NCBI GenBank assembly: GCA_037042915.1
Contig: CM073196.1
Coordinates: 1,426,001-1,490,000 of the forward strand
Length of the DNA stretch: 64,000 nucleotides
Reading direction: 5' to 3'
From: Auricularia sp. M13
Taxonomy: Eukaryota > Basidiomycota > Agaricomycetes > Auriculariales > Auriculariaceae
The notes beneath the pieces were generated by a model. The model was not told where the DNA came from. It did no database searches and saw only the letters and a program-made list of their open reading frames with translations. Position 1 is the stretch's first letter. Each line of letters starts with the position of its first letter. Of the stretch, positions 57,660 through 64,000 are shown piece after piece. The position numbers were made by a program, and so were the translations under genes.

Positions 57660-59075
57660 CATGCCCGCGCCTGACCGCGTTGACCACGTCCGCGACGACC
57701 AGCCCCACAGCGGGGCGCCCGCCTGGGTGCCCGTGTTGGGGACTTTGTCCTTTCTCGCGCCCGGCCCGAGGATCTGGAGGCCCGTGTCGTCGTGCTCGGC
57801 GACGCCGTGAATCGCATCGTCGCCGCCCTCGTCGACCCTGGCATCCCGTCCGCGCACCGCGACTTTGCCCGCCACCGTCAGCTCGAGTTCGAGACGGAGC
57901 GCCGCCTGCTGCTCGCGCTGCTGCCATCCGCCGCGTCCTGGCCGATAGTCTGGCCGCGTGCTCGTCGCCGTCGGATGCCCTGCTTCTGCCGTCTATGACC
58001 GTGTCGCCGTCGCCGTCTGACCCGGTCCGACCACTGGCGTTGCGTCTGCCGCCGCTACCTTCTGACGCTCCGTTCCGCCCGCGCTGCTCGACGTTGAAGG
58101 TTCTGCCCGGGCACCCGCTGTATGCTGAGTGCGAGGAGCTTGCGCCGTCACCGTCCGCTGTTGCTCCGAGGCCGCGCCGTCCTGCACCGGCACCGTCATC
58201 GTCGCGACCATCGGGGCCGCCTCCTCCTGCGCGCTCGGCGCCAACGCCTCGTCCGCCGCGCTCGTCGTCTGCTGTCCGCGCGCCGCCTGCGTCTGCTCCG
58301 CCAGCGTCGGCTCTTCTCCACCACCCGCGTAGGCCGAGGACTCCCCCGCCCGGTGTGTACGAGCGCCCGGCACTGCGCGAGCGGCGTCAGGCGTGGGACA
58401 ATGCGTTTGCCGACGGCCTGATCGACCGCCACGGGGTCCCGACGTCGGTGAGCACTTCGTTCTGCTGCTGCTGGTCTCGGGGTATTAACATTCAGCAGCC
58501 ATGCAGCCGATGCGTGGACCGCGACGACGAGTGCCTTCCGGCGCAGGGGCTGGCGGCGTGCCTCGAGTGCTCGCGCCGGAAGGTGAAATGCTCGTGGAAG
58601 GACCTGCGCGCGCCACTCGGATTCGGGACCAAGACCGGGAAGGGTTCCAAGGCGCCGATGTCGGGCACGCGTGCGCCGCCGTCTCGTTCCCGCGCCGCGT
58701 CCGTCACCTCCCAGGCGCCCGCCTCGTCGTCGTCCCGTGCGTCGAGATCCCGGGCCGCGAAGGAGAGCTTGCCGGCGCTGCCCATTGAGGCGCCGGGCGA
58801 GCTTGGGGTCGCAGCGCCCGCACTGCACCCCAACTTCATGGGCCAGTTTGCGGCGGCGTGGGCGCTGGTCACTGGGGTGCGGCCGCGAATGCGCAGCCGT
58901 CGGCGGCGCCGCGCCTTTGCGCTCGGCGATGCGTCGGGGCACTCGCTTCGCAGCGGGTACGGCTACCCGGTCATCGCGCTCCTCCGTGACACCTGGGGCG
59001 GCCTCCTCGCGCGCATCCGCGCCACCTGAGTCGGGTCCGGAGGAGGAGGAGGAGGAGGCGATGGACATGGATTAG
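57660..59075 (+). pseudogene. Zn2Cys6-like cargo gene of element A, frameshifted
   Basis: Starts MPAPDRVDHVRDDQPHSGAP. A one-base loss near 57737 breaks the frame before FVLSRARPEDLEARVVVL; another indel near 57935 separates LLLALLPSA from LAACSSPSDALLLPS. A long Pro/Ser/Arg-rich region follows (SDAPFRPRCSTLKVLPGHPL), then RRQAWDNAFADGLIDRHGVP, an intron of about 50 nt at 58447, and the cysteine motif PCSRCVDRDDECLPA joined to CLECSRRKVKCSWKDL: C-x2-C-x6-C-x8-C-x2-C-x6-C. The end is Ser/Arg-rich with NFMGQFAAAWALVTG. The spacing fits a fungal Zn2Cys6 binuclear cluster, but the basic half (CSRRKVKC) comes second, not first. Homologous to the copy in element B. Role unknown; DNA binding is a guess. 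Confidence 0.75.
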
Positions 59076-59669
59076 ATGTTTCGGGTCGGCCGTCTTGTAT
59101 ATAGTTTTCTTGTCGCAATGGGCGCGTGTATAGAATATAAATAGTCTTCTTGAACCTGTGATCGACGTGGGGGTCCGAACAAGCGCCAAACCGAGTGGAC
59201 TCCTTCCTGTGGGTCCGAGAGTTTGGTTCCAGTCTTCGGCGTGTCCATCCTGGCGTGGCATCTTCCGACCCAAGCATCCTGCAGCCGAGTCCAAGGTCCG
59301 AGAGAGGTTGGATTCCAGTCCTGTACTGTGTCCTGTCGGTCCGGCTGCGCCTGCGCACCGACCAGTAAATGATGAGGGAAATAAAGAGCGTGTGAGAATC
59401 GCCCTCGGCGACTGTGATCCGCGCAGCGAACGAAGTTACTGGTCATTGGAGCCTCGGCACGAGCCCGGGACATCGTTAAACGTCGTACATGTCGTTCAGC
59501 CAGCGGCCGGTGGTTCGTGACGTCCTCGGGACGAGGATATTCATATCTCGGGCGTGGCGGCGCGTGCATCCAGTCCATCCGGATCACGGCCGAGGCCCCA
59601 TCTGCCGATGGCGTGCGAGAGGGAGAGGTGTAACAGCTGTGGCTTGAGCGCGCAAGTCCAGACAACCGG

Positions 59670-59674
59670 GGCGG
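59670..59674. repeat. Target-site duplication of element B, left copy
   Basis: GGCGG directly before the TG of the left LTR, repeated directly after the CA of the right LTR at 63986-63990. A 5-bp duplication fits LTR retrotransposon integrase. Confidence 0.85.
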
Positions 59675-60532
59675 TGTTGCGGTCATCACGGCCGTCGCAA
59701 GCTCTGTCCGCTTGCCCGCGGGTTTTACGCCGCTTCGCCGAGCGTTCGGTCGCTGCTGTATACAGTCGGCGCACTGTTTATCCTCGGACGGAGACTCGGC
59801 CAGGGTTATACGCCTAGAGCTGCTCACCTCGGGATATGATCGACGCGCCGCTCTCTACCTGTCTAGAGGGTGAGACGACCTCGGCGCATACCCCAATTCG
59901 GCTCGGTGGAGGCTTCTTCTCCTCGGACCAGGGTTCGGCAGCTTTCCCTTCGCTGTATATGTCGGATATGGGCGTTACGGTGCTCGGGACAAGCTCCAGG
60001 ACCACCTTTGGACCTGGGGCTGACTCGGCGGGTCACCTTGAGCGGCCTCGGAGAGTCGGGAACGCCTCTATTGGACTTCTCGTGGGTGCGGTACTCCTCG
60101 GATGGATAGTAGGCTGGTTATCATCGCCTGATACAAGCTCGGCTACACCCTCGGACCCTCGGCCCGTGGCCTCAACAGTGCGGCGCTCTCCCCGTGTACT
60201 CGGGAGGTGCCCTCCTCCTCGGTCCGTACCCTCGGTGGATGGGTGTGCGTGTGTAGCATACCTCGGCACCTTCACCCTATCTCGGACCACGTTCGACTGG
60301 AGGTGTGGTATGGTTTTGGCACCATGGGAGACGACGGTGGGTGGACCCTTTAGCTCCGGGATCACCCTGGACCGGATCAGCGGACCTTGGGGAGGGGTAT
60401 ATAGGTTGTAGGGTGTAGATGCGTGTACCCTAGGTTTGGTCTGGTCAATTGTACCGCTTGTCCGTTCTTCCTCGTCCCTCTCTCCTCTCTTGGGCGTCGG
60501 TCTCGGCGAGTGACGAGCGCTCTGCCGTGACA
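59675..60532 (+). repeat. Left LTR of element B
   Basis: 858 bp, TGTTGCGG...CCGTGACA. It contains about 19 CTCGG pentamers on the plus strand and one CCGAG, concentrated in the first 600 bp (the U3 part), and a TATA box at 60399-60404, about 130 bp before the end. A 191-residue open frame (59836-60411) is probably incidental, since it spans promoter sequence. Confidence 0.9.
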
Positions 60533-60934
60533 TAAGACCAAACCTTCACTCCCTTTCGACCGACGCTCATCCCTCTTCTCCTTCCCCACACGGCCGCGGC
60601 GTCCTCTCGACTACTATCGCCCGTGTGTCAAAGCCGACGACCTCATCAGGCCGGCCTCGCCGTCAGCGAGCCGCTGTGCACCGGCCGAGGTCCATTGGCA
60701 CCCGCATCCTTCTCCCTCGGAGTCGCCACCCACCCCGAGAAGCGAGGCGTACGCTGTCAAGGCCCTATCTCCACCCCATCGGCCGCAGCGCATGACCAAG
60801 CCCTTGGCACAGCCTCTCCACACGGTCGCGCGGGATACCCCGATCCCGCCCTCGGCGACCCCTGGTGCAGCACCTCCTTCGCACCTTCTACCCCGGCGAG
60901 TAAACCGAGACACTCGCCTACGCCCAAAATCCCA
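60533..60934. other. Element B internal 5' segment
   Basis: About 400 bp after the left LTR, present in B and presumably in the unseen part of A. GC-rich and proline-codon-like in several frames, but I recognise no gag motif or zinc knuckle. It would be the place for a primer-binding site and packaging signal. Confidence 0.45.
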
Positions 60935-61533
60935 CCCCGGTTGTCTGGACTTGCGCGCTCAAGCCACAGCTGTTGTACCTTCCCCTCTCGCACGCCATCG
61001 GCAGATGGGGCCTCGGCCGTGATCCGGATGGACTGGATGCACGCGCCGCAACGCCCGAGATATGTATACCCTCATCCCGAGGACGTCACGACCCACCGGC
61101 CACTGGCTGGACGAACTGTACGATGTCTCACGACCCTCCGAGCTCACGCCGAAGCTCCGGCAACCAGTAACTTCACTCGCTGCGCGAATCCCAGCCGCCG
61201 ACGGCGGATCCCACACGTTCCTTATTTCCCTTATCACTTACAGGTCGTGGCGCGGGCGCAGTCGGACCCACAGGACACAGTACAAGATTGGAATCCCACG
61301 GCCCTCGGACACTGGATTCGGCCGCAGGAGACATACATTAAACGGCACCCCATCTAGGATGGACGCGCAGGCGGTCGGAACCGAACCCTTGGACCCGCAG
61401 GGAGGAGCCCAATTATTCTCACACGGACCCGGACCCTCGCCTCGGTCGCAAGTTCAAGAAAACTATTTATATTTTGTACACGCGCCCATTGCGACAAGAA
61501 AACTACATACAAGCCGGCCGATTCGAGCATCTA

Positions 61534-62980
61534 GTCCATATCCATCGCCTCCTCCACCTCCTCCTCCTCCTCCTCCTCCGGACCCGACTCAGGTGGCGCG
61601 GATGCGCGCGAGGAGGCCGCCCCAGGTGTCACGGAGGCGCGCGACGACCGAGTAGCGGTACCCGCTGCGAAGCGAGTGCCCCGGACGCATCGCCGAGCGC
61701 AAAGCGCCGTCGCCGACGGCTGCGCATTCGCGGCCGCACCCCCGGTGACCAGCGCCCACGCCGCCGCAAACTGGCCCATGAAGTTGGGGTGCAGCGCGGG
61801 CGCTGCGACCCGACCTCACCCGGCGCCTCGATAGGCAGCGCCGGCAAGCTCTCCTTCGCCGCCCGGGACCGCGACACACGGGACGATGACGATGCGGGCA
61901 CCTGGGACGTGACCGACGCGGCGCGGAACGAGAAGGCGCGCGCGCGCGCCCGATACCGGCGCCTTGGAGCCCTGGCCCGTCTTGGTCCCGAACCCGAGCG
62001 GGGCGCGCAGGTCCTTCCAAGAGCACTTTACCTTCCGACGCGAGCACTCGAGGCACGCCGCCAGCCCCTGCGCCGGAAGGCAGTCGTCGTCGCGGTCCGC
62101 ACAACGGCTGCACGGCTGCCCAGTGTCAGATATCACAACCCGCGCTGGACGATGGTAACTACTCACCGAGGTCGGGACCCCATGGCGGTCTATCAGACCC
62201 TCCGCGAACGCCCGGTCCCACGCATGTCGGCGGTCGCGCAGAGCGGGTTGCTCCTCCACGCCGGGCGGGGGTGTCCGTGGCCGACGCGGGTGATGCAACA
62301 CAGAGCCCAACGACGGCGGCGCAGGAGCGGGCGGCATCCGCACAGCAGACGATGAGCGCGGCCGACGAGCAGGCGGCGCCGAGGGAACAGACGGAGCGGG
62401 CGCCGACGGTCGGGACGAAGACGACGCTGGCGCAGGACGACGCGGCCGAGGAACAACAACCGACGGCGGCGGCGGCGCGGACCTCTCGCACTCGGCGTAC
62501 AGCGGGTGCCCGGGCGGGATCTTCAGCGTCGAGCAACGGGTCCTGAACACGGCATCCGACGGCAGAGGCGGGAGGCGAAGCGCCAGCGGACGAACTTGCT
62601 CGGATAGCGCGGCGGGCACGGACAAAACGGAGACAGGAGAGCGTCCGCGGGCGACGAGCAAGCAGCCAGACCGAGAGCAAGAGCACGGGCCGACGGCAAC
62701 AACGAGAAGAGCAGGCGGCGCTCGACGCCGAACTCCAACTGTCGGTCGCGGGCCAGGTCACGGTGCGCAGCGGGGATGCCAGGGTCGCCGGCGCGGCGGC
62801 GATGCGGTCCATGGCGTCGGTCAGGACAGCGATGCGGGCCTCCATATCCACGGTCCGGGCGCGCGAGAGCACAAAGTCGGGCAGCACGGGCACCCAGGCG
62901 GGTGCTCCGCCACTGCGCTGGTCGTCGCGGGCGTCGTCTGCGCGGTCTGCAGAGGGCATGGTGGTGGTAAGAGGACAAGA
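61534..62980 (-). pseudogene. Zn2Cys6-like cargo gene of element B, antisense and frameshifted
   Basis: Read on the minus strand from ATG near 62960: MPSADRADDARDDQRSGGAP, AWVPVLPDFVLSRARTVDME and ARIAVLTDAMDRIAAA are in one frame. A one-base deletion before DPGIPAAHRDLARDRQLEF shifts the frame, and another indel separates LAACSSPADALLS from VRPLALRLPPLPSDAVF. The same Pro/Ser-rich region follows, then RRHAWDRAFAEGLIDRHGVP, a short intron and the cysteine motif PCSRCADRDDDCLPA with CLECSRRKVKCSWKDL. The frameshifts fall at other places than in element A, so the two copies decayed independently. The Cys motif is fully conserved between the copies. Transcription from the element LTR would be antisense to it. 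Confidence 0.75.
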
Positions 62981-63105
62981 AGCAGATTGACAGGCCGAAG
63001 CTTTATGTCCAACCGCGAACTGAATTGCCATTCAGTCCGCGGCGCCCTCGGCCCGTTGTTTCGACCTCCCCGCCTTTCGCCTCTCGCCCTCGGACGCTCT
63101 CTCGG

Positions 63106-63127
63106 CTCGCGGCTTGAAAGGGGGTTA
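63106..63127 (+). other. Polypurine tract of element B
   Basis: The purine run GAAAGGGGG followed by TTA lies immediately before the right LTR. It is the expected primer site for plus-strand DNA synthesis and fixes the element orientation as plus. The equivalent in element A is inverted next to its LTR. Confidence 0.65.
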
Positions 63128-63985
63128 TGTTGCGGTCATCACGGCCGTCGCAAGCTCTGTCCGCTTGCCCGCGGGTTTTACGCCGCTTCGCCGAGCGTTC
63201 GGTCGCTGCTGTATACAGTCGGCGCACTGTTTATCCTCGGACGGAGACTCGGCCAGGGTTATACGCCTAGAGCTGCTCACCTCGGGATATGATCGACGCG
63301 CCGCTCTCTACCTGTCTAGAGGGTGAGACGACCTCGGCGCATACCCCAATTCGGCTCGGTGGAGGCTTCTTCTCCTCGGACCAGGGTTCGGCAGCTTTCC
63401 CTTCGCTGTATATGTCGGATATGGGCGTTACGGTGCTCGGGACAAGCTCCAGGACCACCTTTGGACCTGGGGCTGACTCGGCGGGTCACCTTGAGCGGCC
63501 TCGGAGAGTCGGGAACGCCTCTATTGGACTTCTCGTGGGTGCGGTACTCCTCGGATGGATAGTAGGCTGGTTATCATCGCCTGATACAAGCTCGGCTACA
63601 CCCTCGGACCCTCGGCCCGTGGCCTCAACAGTGCGGCGCTCTCCCCGTGTACTCGGGAGGTGCCCTCCTCCTCGGTCCGTACCCTCGGTGGATGGGTGTG
63701 CGTGTGTAGCATACCTCGGCACCTTCACCCTATCTCGGACCACGTTCGACTGGAGGTGTGGTATGGTTTTGGCACCATGGGAGACGACGGTGGGTGGACC
63801 CTTTAGCTCCGGGATCACCCTGGACCGGATCAGCGGACCTTGGGGAGGGGTATATAGGTTGTAGGGTGTAGATGCGTGTACCCTAGGTTTGGTCTGGTCA
63901 ATTGTACCGCTTGTCCGTTCTTCCTCGTCCCTCTCTCCTCTCTTGGGCGTCGGTCTCGGCGAGTGACGAGCGCTCTGCCGTGACA
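63128..63985 (+). repeat. Right LTR of element B
   Basis: 858 bp; I found no difference from 59675-60532 when reading both line by line. Same CTCGG array and TATA box (63851-63856). Confidence 0.9.
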
Positions 63986-64000
63986 GGCGGGGTTTTGGGC
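63986..64000 (-). mobile_element. Element A resumes after element B
   Basis: GGCGG (target duplication copy) then GGTTTTGGGC. The reverse complement continues the element sequence seen at 60923-60941 inside B, as expected if A carries on past the nested insertion. Only 15 bases are visible. Confidence 0.75.

Larger units (their letters stand above)
56637..59674 (-). mobile_element. LTR element A, inverted, split by element B (continues at 63986)
   Basis: It carries one LTR (56637-57491), a polypurine tract, and an internal region with the Zn2Cys6-like cargo gene on the plus strand, that is, antisense to the element. Its internal sequence runs to ...CCAGACAACCGGGGCGG at 59674, stops at the insertion of B, and resumes at 63991 with GGTTTTGGGC. 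Read in reverse, the join restores GCCCAAAACCCCGCCCCGG, which matches GCCCAAAATCCCACCCCGG at 60923-60941 inside element B. Element A is therefore an older inverted copy of the same family. Its second LTR lies beyond the window. It is inserted in the LINE reverse transcriptase. Confidence 0.88.
59675..63985 (+). mobile_element. Complete non-autonomous LTR retroelement B, nested in element A
   Basis: 4,311 bp with two LTRs of 858 bp (59675-60532 and 63128-63985) that I read as identical, TG...CA termini and flanking GGCGG duplications. The LTR TATA box (TATATA at 60399-60404 and 63851-63856) and the purine tract GAAAGGGGG just before the right LTR both set the element direction as plus. The first internal bases (TAAGACCAAACC) do not match a standard tRNA primer site that I recognise. 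The 2,595-bp interior has no gag, protease, integrase or reverse transcriptase; the only recognisable frame is the antisense Zn2Cys6-like gene. It must have moved with enzymes supplied in trans. Identical LTRs point to a very recent insertion. Confidence 0.88.

Noticed and set aside
59836-60411. 191-residue open frame repeated at 63289-63864 as a conserved protein
   Set aside because: It is the same LTR sequence twice, spans the promoter-like U3 region and the TATA box, and has no domain. Repetition comes from LTR duplication.
56637-63985. A DNA transposon with terminal inverted repeats of about 860 bp, or a 7-kb palindrome
   Set aside because: The two right-hand repeats are direct, identical, flanked by GGCGG, and have TG...CA ends, a polypurine tract and LTR TATA boxes; the sequence past 63985 continues the left copy. 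Nested LTR elements explain all of this.

Overview
The window is nuclear DNA of a filamentous basidiomycete, most likely an Agaricomycete. The genes are dense, GC-rich and split by many introns of about 45-75 nt with GTRNGY donors and YAG acceptors. The set includes PAN2, NOT4, Pol5, MSH3, a CRY-DASH photolyase and COMPASS Bre2. All assignments come from reading the sequence and from recalled family features; no database search was run.

Region 1 (1-15969) holds RNA and housekeeping genes: the 3' end of a PDCD5-family gene, a very large NOT4 ubiquitin ligase of the CCR4-NOT complex, a 5'-truncated LINE with a clear target-site duplication, the Lcp5/neuroguidin ribosome-biogenesis factor (minus), a small Pro/Gln-rich unknown, the PAN2 deadenylase subunit and an IAH1-like GDSL esterase. 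NOT4 and PAN2 both act in mRNA deadenylation. Region 2 (16-21.9 kb) is looser: a decayed tandem copy of the esterase, a secreted GxGYxYP-type protein, a third weak esterase relic and about 2 kb with nothing recognisable. Region 3 (21.9-53.2 kb) is again dense: CDC25, Pol5, MSH3 and ATP12 sharing a 76-bp divergent promoter, a SRPBCC protein, an unresolved locus, CRY-DASH, a 2OG-Fe(II) oxygenase, Bre2/Ash2-like, a single-pass membrane protein, a two-domain cupredoxin, an unrecognised conserved-looking gene and the ABD1 cap methyltransferase.

Region 4 (53.66-64.0 kb) is a three-level nest of retroelements. A minus-strand LINE with a long open RT/RNase H reading frame is cut inside its reverse transcriptase by LTR element A (inverted, 56637-59674, resuming at 63986). 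Element A is in turn interrupted by a complete element B (59675-63985) of the same family. B has two 858-bp LTRs that I read as identical, TG...CA ends, an LTR TATA box, a polypurine tract and a 5-bp GGCGG target duplication. The 15 bases after B match the element sequence expected to continue A, which confirms the nesting. Neither element shows gag or pol. The only recognisable cargo is an antisense reading frame coding for a Zn2Cys6-like protein whose two cysteine half-motifs are in reverse order; it carries different frameshifts in A and B. The LTRs hold about 19 copies of CTCGG on one strand against one on the other. This non-autonomous LTR family with antisense cargo is the strongest candidate here for something undescribed.
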